Source of the DNA: Sphingomonas folli
GTDB taxonomy: Bacteria > Pseudomonadota > Alphaproteobacteria > Sphingomonadales > Sphingomonadaceae
Direction of reading: 5' to 3'
Assembly (NCBI RefSeq): GCF_019429525.1
Contig: NZ_JAHXZL010000012.1
Coordinates: forward strand, 62,001 to 126,000
Length of the DNA stretch: 64,000 nt
In this document: piece by piece, positions 9,035 to 18,124 of the stretch
How the letters are laid out: each line of letters opens with the position of its first letter
How positions within the stretch are numbered: the first letter of the stretch is position 1
The notes under the pieces: model-generated
Databases searched by the model: none
What the model was told of the DNA's origin: nothing
Seen by the model: the letters and a program-made list of their open reading frames with translations, nothing else
Made by a program: the position numbers and the translations under genes

Positions 9035-9810
9035 TCAGGATCCACAAGGGGGCGGCGCCGGAGATCCTCACCAGGCTCGGTCCGGGCCACGTCGAGGCGC
9101 ACAGGCAGTTCTACGATCTGAACGCGACCGAGATCGCCGCTGGCACCAAGAAGATCCCCGTCGCCGAGCACGTCTACGGAGCACCGGAGGTCCGAGACGC
9201 CCTCGCTCAGGCGCAACACGGCAAGTGCTGCTTCTGCGAAGTGGAGATCGAGCACCCCTACATGCATAGGCATGTGGAGCACTGGCGTCCCAAGGGTGGT
9301 GTCAGCCCGGTCGGCGGTGGACGGGCCACCCCACCCGGCTACTACTGGCTGGCCTACGACTGGGAAAATCTCCTGCTCGCCTGCGTCGTGTGCAACAGCT
9401 CGAACAAGGGAACCTCATTCCCTCTCGTCGACGAAGCCGACAGGGCTAGGACCCATCACGATCCGATCGCGGCCGAGCGCCCCCTGCTCATCAAACCGGA
9501 TGAGGAGGATCCAGCCGGTCATATGGAATGGATCGACGATCAACCTCGCGGAACGACGGACGCCGGTTGGACCACGATTGAGGTGCTCGGCCTCATCCGG
9601 CCCGAGGACGTCAAGCGCACCCGCAGGTTCCTCGAGATAGCGCAGGCCTACCGTCGACTCTGGAAGATACACGACGTGGACGATCCAACCGTCCGCGAGA
9701 TCGCCGCCGACTTGAGGCGGCTGCTCGAGGCCGCCCCTCGCCCCGAAAGCCCGTTCAGCGCCATGGCGACGGCCTTTCTGGAGAGCAGGACACTGCCGCC
9801 TGAGGCCTGA
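9031..9810 (+). CDS. HNH nuclease, Septu PtuB-like
   Basis: 259 aa, starting at an ATG that overlaps the ATPase stop by 4 bases. Zinc-binding pairs C66CFC69 and C118VVCN122 bracket HVEHW (81-85) and YYWLAYDWENLLLACVVC, the arrangement of TIGR02646/PtuB HNH enzymes, which cut nucleic acids. The C-terminus is helical and ends in a linker-like tail. Together with the preceding ATPase it forms a complete two-gene Septu-like unit. In retron Ec78-type systems the same pair is downstream of the RT; here it is divergent from an RT that has its own fused domain. Confidence 0.87.
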   Translation: MIRIHKGAAPEILTRLGPGHVEAHRQFYDLNATEIAAGTKKIPVAEHVYGAPEVRDALAQAQHGKCCFCEVEIEHPYMHRHVEHWRPKGGVSPVGGGRATPPGYYWLAYDWENLLLACVVCNSSNKGTSFPLVDEADRARTHHDPIAAERPLLIKPDEEDPAGHMEWIDDQPRGTTDAGWTTIEVLGLIRPEDVKRTRRFLEIAQAYRRLWKIHDVDDPTVREIAADLRRLLEAAPRPESPFSAMATAFLESRTLPPEA

Positions 9811-9963
9811 AGCCGAGCGAGCCGTATCGATGACGGAATCCCGGACGGCGATGAGGCCGTTGCGGCGCAGTCCGACGTTCAGCCGCTCTCTACAGGGGGC
9901 GGGTTCGTTCCCGACCTCGCCGCCTAGGCTTCGAGCCGGACCTCACGCTCGAGCGCCCGGATG

Positions 9964-10191
9964 TCATGCACCTTCGAGATCCGTCCGCAGCCGCTCGGAC
10001 ATGGACGTGCGATAGGATTCCACCTCGACGGCAAGCGCCTCCAGCGCCGCGGCGGCGTCCTCCAGCGCGTCCCTCATCGATGAAATCTCATATGCGCGCG
10101 CGAGTTCGCGATAGGCAGCCGCTTCGGATATGAGGCTCTCGGGATCTCGCTGCATCCGAGCACCGTAGTATCGCCGCGGGTCCACCGCCAT
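9964..10191 (-). CDS. Small hypothetical helical protein
   Basis: 75 aa from the ATG at 10189-10191. The pattern DPRRYY...EAAAYRELARAYE...ALEALAVEVESYR resembles the many short Glu/Ala/Arg-rich helical proteins of sphingomonads with unknown function. GCGAGG sits immediately before the ATG, too close for an ideal site. The frame is open further upstream to 10407, but that extension looks non-coding. It converges with the HNH gene. Confidence 0.45.
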   Translation of the reverse strand: MAVDPRRYYGARMQRDPESLISEAAAYRELARAYEISSMRDALEDAAAALEALAVEVESYRTSMSERLRTDLEGA

Positions 10192-10834
10192 CCTCGCGGA
10201 CGATGCCGGACCTCGGCCTCGCTCAGCCGTAAAGCGTGGCCGTGCGCTGGAGACCGGCTTCTCCAAGGCTGCAGCCACGCAGCATTCGGGACAATCGGCA
10301 CCGGAGGATCGCCGCACCTGCCGATCGGCGAGGAGGTCAGGGGGTGATGATCGAACCGGATGGGCGTTCCAGATCCCGCACCGGACGTCATCGAGGTACG
10401 TTGGCACTCACGTGATTTTCACGCGCTCATGGCTTTCCCGCTTCACCTAAATTTCCGATTGCTCAGGCTCCTATTTCAGCCTTTTGCAATATGTCGATCT
10501 GTGTCGAGCCCAAGAGGATCCACCGCCATGAACTAAATCATTCCGGTGCGAACCTGAGTAAGTAGTGTTGTTGCTGCTCAGCGCGCCCGTCCCTCGGGGG
10601 CGATACATATTAATTTAGGTAACGTCCGAACCTACCATCCAGTGGCACTAAATCGACGGTAAATCGCCCGTGAACAGCGGAAGCCGCATGGCGGTGCGAC
10701 CACCACCGGAGCGCGCCATCGCTATCACCCTGCAGCCACGACCCAGCGCGCATCGTGTACCGGAAGATCCGGAACGGCTCCACGTCCTCACCCATCCGAT
10801 GGCACGCCTCGCAAAGAGCCGCTCGCACCACCCC
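10192..10834. other. AT-richer intergenic region
   Basis: About 640 bases, with the AT-rich stretches near 10440-10480 and 10600-10620 standing out from the surroundings. A 76-codon minus-strand frame (10610-10840, ending HGRFTVDLVPLDGRFGRYLN) has balanced composition and could be a small gene, but it has no ribosome binding site and overlaps the operator-like palindromes at 10835-10864. I do not call it. Confidence 0.4.
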
Positions 10835-10864
10835 TGGCATTAATTGCCACTATCTGGTAGATAG
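10835..10864. promoter_or_regulatory. Tandem palindromes upstream of the zinc-ribbon gene
   Basis: Two adjoining inverted repeats: TGGCA-TTAAT-TGCCA (10835-10849) and CTATCT-GGT-AGATAG (10850-10864). They end 22 bases before the ATG at 10887. The position suits an operator over the promoter or leader of 10887-11501. The regulator is unknown; the gene product itself (zinc ribbon plus helix-turn-helix) is one candidate. Confidence 0.45.
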
Positions 10865-10886
10865 GTCGGATTGCTGTAGGAGCGAC

Positions 10887-11501
10887 ATGACCCTGCTCAT
10901 CGAGAAATTGCCTGGTTGGCAGGTGCTCGGCACGGAGGACACGGCGACGCGCGTGCTTGTCCGGGTGCTTGCACCCGAGTCGGAGCACGCCTGTCCGAGA
11001 TGCGCCGCCGACCACGACGCGCTCATCCGACACGGGTCGCGCGATCAGCAGTTCGTGGAGGCTCCGCTCGCCGGCCGCCGCGCCTCGCTGGTCGTCAAAC
11101 GGCGGCGTCACAGGTGCGCCGCATGCGACGCGATTGTCGCGCAGCCGCTCCCGCTCGCGCTCGAGGAGCATCGCATCACGGTACGGTGCCGCGATCAGAT
11201 CGTCGAGCAGGCCACGACGATCCCGCTGCTGCAGGTCGCCGAGCAGGTCGGCGTCCATCGCATGGTGGTGCAGCGTCTCGTCGGCACCGGCCGCAAGCCG
11301 GCCGGCCGTGCACGGAACGCCGACACGGCGCACCTCGACGAATGCCAGTTCTGCCGTCGCCGGTTCGAAGAGGTCGGTCTGGAACACCACCATCCCGCGC
11401 CGATGAATGCGGCCGCCATCAGCCTTCCGACGATGCGGCTCTGTCGAGAATGCCACCGCCTTGGCTGCGCAACGTGGACCATGGAGAAGACGGGTGAGTG
11501 A
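10887..11501 (+). CDS. ISL3-type zinc-ribbon/HTH protein (transposase-like N-terminus only)
   Basis: 204 aa. Residues ~35-90 form an ISL3-transposase-like zinc ribbon (ACPRC ... HRCAACD), followed by an HTH (IPLLQVAEQVGVHRMVVQRLV). The DDE catalytic domain of ISL3 transposases is absent. Instead there is a second short Cys/His module (ECQFCRRRF, HHH, LCRECHRLG). TAGGAG precedes the ATG by 5 bases. It is probably a DNA-binding protein derived from a transposase, and not itself a transposase. The next frame starts inside its last codons, so it appears to head a unit with 11494-11787 and the recombinase-like gene. Confidence 0.65.
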   Translation: MTLLIEKLPGWQVLGTEDTATRVLVRVLAPESEHACPRCAADHDALIRHGSRDQQFVEAPLAGRRASLVVKRRRHRCAACDAIVAQPLPLALEEHRITVRCRDQIVEQATTIPLLQVAEQVGVHRMVVQRLVGTGRKPAGRARNADTAHLDECQFCRRRFEEVGLEHHHPAPMNAAAISLPTMRLCRECHRLGCATWTMEKTGE

Positions 11502-11787
11502 GGGACACCTCAGGAAGCCGGTGCGGCGTACGCTCAGCATCGTACGACCTCTGCGCAACGACCAGGCAACCGATTGTACCGCGGAGTGGCAGCGCGAAAA
11601 GAAGGGCGGCGCCGGCAAGGCTTCGACCATCGAGCAATTCGACGACACGCCGGCGCGCGGCCGGCTTCCACCTCGCACCGGCTCGATGAACGCCGAAAGC
11701 GTCGCGGAAGCCGTCGGCATCGTGATCGGGCCGCTCTCTTGGAGCCCGCGATCCTTCCGGCACAATCTCATCGGCGGGACCGACTGA
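11494..11787 (+). CDS. Small hypothetical, translationally coupled
   Basis: 97 aa from a GTG at 11494 that overlaps the upstream stop (11499-11501). GGAG lies about 8 bases before it. Basic N-terminus (RKPVRRTLSIVRPLRN), then a polar middle, ending in IGPLSWSPRSFRHNLIGG. No family recognised. Overlap with the upstream gene and a gap of only 38 bases to the next support a real gene of the same unit. Confidence 0.5.
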   Translation: MSEGHLRKPVRRTLSIVRPLRNDQATDCTAEWQREKKGGAGKASTIEQFDDTPARGRLPPRTGSMNAESVAEAVGIVIGPLSWSPRSFRHNLIGGTD

Positions 11788-11825
11788 GCGCACGGAACGT
11801 CAACAGAGATCGGGACGCGAAGAAC

Positions 11826-14800
11826 ATGGCGACGGTAGTTGGAGAGATGGAAGCTGGGTGGGGCGAGGACGCCTCGGAGGCGGTGGTCATCGACCTGGAG
11901 CTGGTCGCGGACCTGACTACCGACGTGGCGGCGTCGGAAGGTGAGCGCCGCCGACTCTTCGACTTCCTGCTCGGCAAGGCGATGCTTGGAAAGGGCATCT
12001 CCTACAAGGGGGACCGCGCCTGCTACAGCAGGATCTGCGAGCAGGCGAAGATCCCGCGCGGCTGGCGCAATCGCAAGCACGTCGACATCATCGAGAAGTA
12101 CGGGCCGCGCTTCAAGCCGTCCCGCTACGTCTACCGCAACGCCATGCGGGACGCGCTGCCCGACATACCGCAGCGTGGCGTGGCGGTGCCGACGCGCAAG
12201 CTCGTGGCTGAGATGGAGCGGGCGGCGGCCGCGATGAAGGAGGGAGCGCCACTCACGGTCATTCGCCATCTCGTCAAGGTCGCTCAAGGCGACCGGACGC
12301 TTCCGCAGTGGAACGGCGGGCCCAACAAGCGCGAGATCATGCGGCAGTCGGGCGCGGACAAGGCGGCCGTGATCAAGTTGACGGCCTGCCATGAGGTCAT
12401 CACGGCGTGGGCCGGTTTCTTCCGTCTCGCCGACATGCTGACCAAGAACCGGAACGGCACCGTGGTGACCCAGCGCGTGGGCCACATCGCGGTGGCGGAG
12501 TACATCGCGGGGCTGAAGGGAGAGAAGCCGCCGCGGAAGCTCTATGCCAACAAGCGGGGCGGCGTCTCGTACGTGGCGCTCAGCGCCGAAACTAACCTTC
12601 CCCATACGACCGTCACGAACAAGGCGTGCAAGGACCTGGCGGAGGCGGACGTGGCGGCACGCGGCCTCGGCCCCGTGTGGAAGGGCAAGTCGAGGGCGGA
12701 GCGCGACGCCATAGCGGCTCGCAGAGACGAGCTCATGGAACACGTCAAGAAGTGCGTGACGGCCGGTATTCCCCTGCCTGCCAAGTCGACTAGGCGGGAC
12801 TCGATCGACTTCGACGAGCTCGTCCGGCGCTCCGGCAAGCCCGGGCCATCGCTCGCGGAGGACATCCAGTTCAAGCGGCTCATCTGGAAGGCAGGTGCCA
12901 AGGTGGCTCCACTGGACGAGCCCGCCATGGACCTCTACGACTACGACTACCTCATCCAGACGGCGCCCAGCGAACGAAGCGCCCATCTCTCCGGCAACTC
13001 GAAGTCGTCATTCAAAACCACGACGAAGAAGGCCATTCAGCTGATCCGCGACTACGTCGCGGAGCGCGATGGTCTGCCCAGGGGCGAGAACCGCCTGGTG
13101 CGCGACGATTTCGGCACGACCGGCGAGGAGTTCGAGATGCTCCTGGACGCCATGCTTGAGGATGACGCGTGCGGCAGAACGCCTTCCACCTTCCTGGGTG
13201 CGGCCAGATGGGTCAGGAACTGGCTGATCGAGCGGCGTGAGGACGATGGCCTCGGCGACGAGTTCCACGCAGCACTCGCCGAGGCGCTGGAGCGTGATGG
13301 CCGACTACCCGAGGTCGTGGCTCAGAAGGCAGGCGTGAACCTGGAGAAGCTCCGATCCTGGATCGAAGGCGAGCATTGGCCCAAGCGGGGTGATCGCAAG
13401 GTCATAAGCGCGCTGGAGAGCGTGCTCGAGCTCAAGGACACGCGGCTCACCGAAATCCTCGACCGGGACGACAGCTGGCAGAGGGCCGCACGCCACGCCC
13501 GCAGACTACCGCGTAGATGCGGCCCGCACGCCGCCGACAACTGGCGGCAGATGGACGAGGCCGAGTTCCTCGCGATGATCGACTTCATCAGCACCAGGCT
13601 GCTGCAGCGCGACACCGCCCATGGGGCCGCCATGCGCGAGAGTGCAGCGCGCCGGGTCAGCGAGGAGATCAGGCGGCAGGAGCTCGGCGAGGACCTCGGC
13701 CGCATCAGCGAAACCCTCGAGGAGGAGCTCGCCTATCTCGCCGATCACATGACGAAGCCGTTCGGCACCGACCTGCTGCGGCGCGGCGGCAAGCGGTGGA
13801 GGGAGAACACCACCGCACCGATGCGCCTGTCCTCGCTCGTGCAGTTCCTGCGCTGGCAGATCAAGCCGAAGTCAGCCGGTGGCCTGGGGCGGGACCCCGC
13901 GCATCTCACCATCGCCGACCTCATCCATCCGCCGCTCGTGTTCGCCTACATCGACCACAAGGCCGGTGAGCTCGCCGACGTGGAATGGGAGGGTCGGAAA
14001 CGCGGCAAGGTGTTCACCGCGACGCAGGTCGACTTCCTGCGGACCAGCGCCGCGCTCGTGGCGCAGGATTTCGGCTTCATCACCCAGCAGTTCGACCTTG
14101 CCGGACGTATCGTTCCCGACGCGCGCGCCCTACCGACGTACGCCTACATCGACGACGAAGGGCGGACCTTCGATGACGACGAGGAGGAGGACGCTCCCGC
14201 TGACAGCGGTGTGCCGATCATGCCCGGGCACCTCGCCTCCCTCAACAGTTCCGAGTTCCTGACGTCGATGCGGGCTGCCGAACTCAGGTATCGGCAGGCC
14301 GGCGACGACCTCGACCTAATCGCGGACTCCACCCGCGATCCCATGGAGTCGATCTCGGTCGTGCTCGACAGCGAGGAGCCGCTGGAGCTGATCCTGCGCC
14401 ATCTGGCGTTGGGAGCCGAACGCGAGCCCAACAAGGCCAGGGATCCCCTCGCCTGGCACACCCACTGGCGAAACGTGCTCGTGAACGATCTGTTCGCGCT
14501 GACGAGCCTGAGATCGACCAACGTTCGCGAAATCATGATCGATGGCCCCACGCCCAACCTCGTCTTCGACAACGAAAGAGGCATGTGGATGCTGCAGATC
14601 CATTGGCGGCAGTTCAAGAACTTCCGCAGCGCCCCCCTCTTCGGGCGCAAGCGAAATCGCGAATACTACCGCAAGTACCTACCCGACTATGGCGGACTTT
14701 ACGAGAAGATCGACAAGGTCAAGAACGAGTGCCGCCCCTACTTCCTCAACCGTCTCGCGACGGGGTTGGCGGTTCCCAACGAGTTCTTCCTTCAGACGTC

Positions 14801-15134
14801 GGGTGTCCCGATACCCAAATCTGACATGTGGCGCCTCGTGTTCAAGCACACGGCGCTTCACGTCGCCGGCAACCCCTACCGCGGCACCGGCATCATCAAC
14901 TGCCAGCCGTTCGGCCCGCACGCGTACCGCGACATCCGGGCGACGGACATCCTGCTTCACCCGACCGATGGCAAGGACCCGTACCTCGAGGCCGCCATGG
15001 CGCTCCAGACGAGCCGCAGGATGATCCAGGACCACTATGGTCGCGTCCGCAGCGAGGTCCGGAACGCGGAGGCGGACCTCCGCTTCCTCAAGGTCTACGG
15101 CCGCGTGGCGGCACAACTCGGTCTGCATGCATGA
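11826..15134 (+). CDS. Very large tyrosine-recombinase-like protein
   Basis: 1,102 aa. The C-terminal ~220 residues show a tyrosine recombinase layout: an arginine in FALTSLRSTNVREIMI (~895), a basic strand (KNFRSAPLFGRKRN), the HxxR box in GPHAYRDIRATDIL (~1031), and a candidate nucleophile Tyr in MIQDHYGRV (~1067). The ~880 residues before it are unusual for an integrase and unassigned. They are largely helical and charged, with an HTH-like stretch (EVVAQKAGVNLEKLRSWIEG) and an acidic patch (FDDDEEEDAP). The start at MATVVGEMEAG follows only a weak GCGAAGAA site. It may act in transposition or excision of an inner element. Catalytic competence is inferred from motifs alone. Confidence 0.6.
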   Translation: MATVVGEMEAGWGEDASEAVVIDLELVADLTTDVAASEGERRRLFDFLLGKAMLGKGISYKGDRACYSRICEQAKIPRGWRNRKHVDIIEKYGPRFKPSRYVYRNAMRDALPDIPQRGVAVPTRKLVAEMERAAAAMKEGAPLTVIRHLVKVAQGDRTLPQWNGGPNKREIMRQSGADKAAVIKLTACHEVITAWAGFFRLADMLTKNRNGTVVTQRVGHIAVAEYIAGLKGEKPPRKLYANKRGGVSYVALSAETNLPHTTVTNKACKDLAEADVAARGLGPVWKGKSRAERDAIAARRDELMEHVKKCVTAGIPLPAKSTRRDSIDFDELVRRSGKPGPSLAEDIQFKRLIWKAGAKVAPLDEPAMDLYDYDYLIQTAPSERSAHLSGNSKSSFKTTTKKAIQLIRDYVAERDGLPRGENRLVRDDFGTTGEEFEMLLDAMLEDDACGRTPSTFLGAARWVRNWLIERREDDGLGDEFHAALAEALERDGRLPEVVAQKAGVNLEKLRSWIEGEHWPKRGDRKVISALESVLELKDTRLTEILDRDDSWQRAARHARRLPRRCGPHAADNWRQMDEAEFLAMIDFISTRLLQRDTAHGAAMRESAARRVSEEIRRQELGEDLGRISETLEEELAYLADHMTKPFGTDLLRRGGKRWRENTTAPMRLSSLVQFLRWQIKPKSAGGLGRDPAHLTIADLIHPPLVFAYIDHKAGELADVEWEGRKRGKVFTATQVDFLRTSAALVAQDFGFITQQFDLAGRIVPDARALPTYAYIDDEGRTFDDDEEEDAPADSGVPIMPGHLASLNSSEFLTSMRAAELRYRQAGDDLDLIADSTRDPMESISVVLDSEEPLELILRHLALGAEREPNKARDPLAWHTHWRNVLVNDLFALTSLRSTNVREIMIDGPTPNLVFDNERGMWMLQIHWRQFKNFRSAPLFGRKRNREYYRKYLPDYGGLYEKIDKVKNECRPYFLNRLATGLAVPNEFFLQTSGVPIPKSDMWRLVFKHTALHVAGNPYRGTGIINCQPFGPHAYRDIRATDILLHPTDGKDPYLEAAMALQTSRRMIQDHYGRVRSEVRNAEADLRFLKVYGRVAAQLGLHA

Positions 15135-15367
15135 TCTGCGTGCGGACACGCTGGATGCGTACCGGACGCCTGAACGCCTCTGCGGCTCCGACCGGCGAAT
15201 GGATCCGCTCGGCGCCAGCATCATGGTCCCTCGCCGCGTGCATGGTTGCGTACGGCGAACCGCTCCCGCGCAGCCTGCACGCAGGGTCCCGCAGGTTCGT
15301 CTCAGGCAGGCATCGTCATCGCACCATTGGCGCAACCGGACGTGCGGAGGCGTTCAGCCTGCCACCC

Positions 15368-17992
15368 TCAGGCGGCACGTTCTCGCGCATTCTTGCGTTC
15401 CCGCAGTCCCGGCGCGGTGGCATCGCACACAGGATCGTAGGGACATTCGGCGCATCTCCGCCCGGTGCAGAACGCGAAGGGATCAGGCTCCGCCGGCGAG
15501 TCGGCTACCCGGCGTTCGGTGACGTAGTCGTCGGCGAGACGGTAGATGCGGACGACCTCCCCGTGCAGACGACGTCGTTCGACCGTGTCCGCTTCGCGAC
15601 GCGCTCCGGCGCCGAGCAGCATCCGCCCCAACGTCTCGGCGCTCGGCAGCGGGGCCACAGGCGAAGCCAGTGCCATCTCGAGCCTGAGATGCGGCATCGC
15701 CAGTGCGCGAGCCCCGCCCTCGGCAACGAGCCGGCGCAACGCCCGTTCGAGCAGGGCGTCCAGCGGCTCCGCCATGATCGTTTGAGCCGAGTCCAGCGAC
15801 TCCTCCAGCCGGATCGCCCAGCTTCCGCCTGCGAGCACCGCCATGGCGCGGAGGGGCGCCGCGATCTCATCCGAGCGGCTTCCGACCGCGCTGGAGAGAG
15901 GACGGTAGGCGGCTTCCACATCGGGTGCGGAGCACATCGCCCAGACATGCGCCTCGTCGCGAAGGGCCGCGACGTCGATGCCTCCATCACAGGACAGCGA
16001 CTGCCCCGCGGGTAGCGGGCGGGTGGAGACCGCGATCATGCGCGAGAGCAGGACGGGATCGCCGCCGCTGATGTTCGAGACGATCTTCGGCGAGAAGAAG
16101 TCCTGGATCTCCACGCGTCCGTCACGGCCCGGGCAGACCCGCGTTGCCGTCGCCTGCTTGTAGCTGACCTTCAGGATCTGCGAGATGTCGTCGGTTCCTC
16201 CCCGGCCGGCACCGACCTTCTCGAGATCGTCGAGAACGACAGTGCCGCGGCTCTCCGCCAGCAATCTCACCAGCCCCGGTCCGGTGATCCTCCCCACCAG
16301 CAATCCATTCAGGGCCATGGCCGCGATCGCACCGCCAAGCTCCGACTTGCCCGAGCCACGCGGGCCGTTCACGAGCAGGATGGGGAATGCGTCGAACACA
16401 CGGTGGACGAAGGTCGCCATGACATAGAGCGCCAGAGTGGCGAAGTCGGCCTGCCGCGGCAGCCAGACCGCCGACCGGAGGTGCTCCTCGACGTCCGACA
16501 GCAGGCGTGGAAGGTCGCGGTGTGCAGGATCCCTCCCCGATGCCCGATCCGCGACGAACCGCATCATGGACGCATGGCGCCAACCATTGAAGCGACCGGG
16601 GGCGGGAGCCGACGTGATCCGCGTGCCGTCGCTCAGCGCAAGCACGCGAGCATGCCGCGGCGTGCCCGGCGGCGCGGGCAGCACCTCGACGTCGAGCAGC
16701 CGCCCGTCCGACCGGAGCACCCGCGTCTCATAGCGCTGCACCAACACCGCTCCGCGTCTTCCACGGTCCTGGAAGCATCGTCTCTCCACGGTGACCACGT
16801 GATGGAGTCGTCCACCCACGTAGGCACCCTCCACGCTGATTGGCTCCGCGTGGAACTCGCCTGCCATGGACGACTCCTCGGGCACCGGCGAAGGCAGCGG
16901 CTCCGGCGCCCAGGGCACGGCGCTGCGGACCAGGGCGCGAACCTCCTGCGCGGAGGCACCCATGCGGACCAGGTCCGTCCAGGTCTCGTCACGAGGCATG
17001 ACGGCCCGGCGCAAGTCGATGGTGCTTCTCGCGGCGGCGGCGGATGCCAGCTCGGTCTCGTCCAGGCGATCGCCGAGGCCGAGCACGACGGCATCCCACA
17101 GCCGCCAGTACCCCGGCTCGGACCACTCCGCCGGTTCGCCACCAGGATGACTTGGACAGGAGACGACGATGCTGTCGTATGCCTCGCCGAACACCTGTGA
17201 CAGCAACCACAGATCAAGGACGTTCGGTACCACCAGAAGTGTCGAACCCCGCGTAACCGCCCGGGAGTGGCAGGCGTGCGGCCGACCCGCCCCCCACCCG
17301 AAGGGGTGTGCGGGATGCCGCGTCACACCCGGCAGGTTGAGGAACGCCCACCGCGACGACGCGGACCCGTCGGGCAGAGGCACGGGGATGGCGAGCGCCC
17401 GCTCCGTCGTCAGTCCGGTCACGCGCGACAGGTACGGCTCCTTGAGGCCCAGGCGGAAACGCCGGACAGTCGCATCCCTGAGGCCCATGTCCCGAAGAGC
17501 GGCGAGCGCACCGGCATCGCCCCAGAGACGACGCCGCAGACGCTCGCCGTTCTCTTCGCCCCGTGCACGCGGCCGGAAACCGGGGGGAACGGGGAACGAC
17601 GTGAGCGCGCTCGCCCCGCCACCCCGCTTGGCGGCACCCGCCGGTGCCGCTTCGTCGCCAGGCCCCTTCAATGCAGCACCGCGCGATCCGGCGGCCACGC
17701 GATCGAACGCAGATGGAGTTCGGCGCTCGTGCGCGCGCAGGGCGGAGCCCGGCGCAAAGGCTCGAGCCGCGAACCGTCGGCCTCGATGCAGGCCTTCATA
17801 GGTCCGGGCGAGCACGAGCCCGCCGGGGTCCCGGCGGACGTGTCGTCGGTCTGGGCCCCGAAGGAAAGTGCGGAGAATAGCCGATGCCGCGGCACTGCCA
17901 GCGGAGGGGGCAGAAGAAGCGCGTCTGGCGTCTCGCTCCCCAGTCGCGTCAAAGCCGGATGGCGCTGGCTCGGACGACCATTTCCGTCGCAC
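15368..17992 (-). CDS. Primase/helicase-like AAA ATPase of the island
   Basis: The frame gives up to 874 aa. The supported part begins near 17560 with a DnaG/toprim-primase-like segment (LRDMGLRDATVRRFRLGL, then ERALAIPVPLPDG...WAFLNL). A central P-loop ATPase follows: Walker A NGPRGSGKSEL (~16347-16380) and Walker B TVVLDDLEKV. The C-terminus has a cysteine cluster (CTGRRCAECPYDPVCDA). This order matches replication proteins of plasmids and integrative elements that combine priming and helicase functions. The first ~140 codons are Arg/Ala-rich and may not be translated. No start with a ribosome binding site could be chosen, so the 5' end (a GTG at 17992) is provisional. Confidence 0.6.
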   Translation of the reverse strand: MRRKWSSEPAPSGFDATGERDARRASSAPSAGSAAASAILRTFLRGPDRRHVRRDPGGLVLARTYEGLHRGRRFAARAFAPGSALRAHERRTPSAFDRVAAGSRGAALKGPGDEAAPAGAAKRGGGASALTSFPVPPGFRPRARGEENGERLRRRLWGDAGALAALRDMGLRDATVRRFRLGLKEPYLSRVTGLTTERALAIPVPLPDGSASSRWAFLNLPGVTRHPAHPFGWGAGRPHACHSRAVTRGSTLLVVPNVLDLWLLSQVFGEAYDSIVVSCPSHPGGEPAEWSEPGYWRLWDAVVLGLGDRLDETELASAAAARSTIDLRRAVMPRDETWTDLVRMGASAQEVRALVRSAVPWAPEPLPSPVPEESSMAGEFHAEPISVEGAYVGGRLHHVVTVERRCFQDRGRRGAVLVQRYETRVLRSDGRLLDVEVLPAPPGTPRHARVLALSDGTRITSAPAPGRFNGWRHASMMRFVADRASGRDPAHRDLPRLLSDVEEHLRSAVWLPRQADFATLALYVMATFVHRVFDAFPILLVNGPRGSGKSELGGAIAAMALNGLLVGRITGPGLVRLLAESRGTVVLDDLEKVGAGRGGTDDISQILKVSYKQATATRVCPGRDGRVEIQDFFSPKIVSNISGGDPVLLSRMIAVSTRPLPAGQSLSCDGGIDVAALRDEAHVWAMCSAPDVEAAYRPLSSAVGSRSDEIAAPLRAMAVLAGGSWAIRLEESLDSAQTIMAEPLDALLERALRRLVAEGGARALAMPHLRLEMALASPVAPLPSAETLGRMLLGAGARREADTVERRRLHGEVVRIYRLADDYVTERRVADSPAEPDPFAFCTGRRCAECPYDPVCDATAPGLRERKNARERAA

Positions 17993-18124
17993 GGGCGATC
18001 ACGGTGCACATCGTCGTGACGACGGCGACGAGCCCGCGACCGTCGTGTCGGAGGATCGCACCGCACAACCCGCAGGCCGCTGCCGACCATGGCCAGGGAG
18101 ATCCCGACGACGACTGCAGGCAGC

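Noticed and set aside
9886-9935. tRNA-like GGGTTCGTTCCC arm
   Set aside because: Only a T-arm-like fragment; no acceptor or anticodon stem could be built.
10610-10840. 76-codon minus-strand frame
   Set aside because: Reasonable composition but no ribosome binding site, and it overlaps the palindromes of the divergent promoter.
10788-12986. 732-codon minus-strand frame across the zinc-ribbon and recombinase genes
   Set aside because: Composition (His/Arg/Leu/Val-rich, no motif) is that of an antisense shadow; plus-strand genes explain the region.
16403-18019. Long plus-strand frames opposite the primase-like gene
   Set aside because: Arg/Pro/Gly-rich shadows of the minus-strand codon pattern, without motifs.
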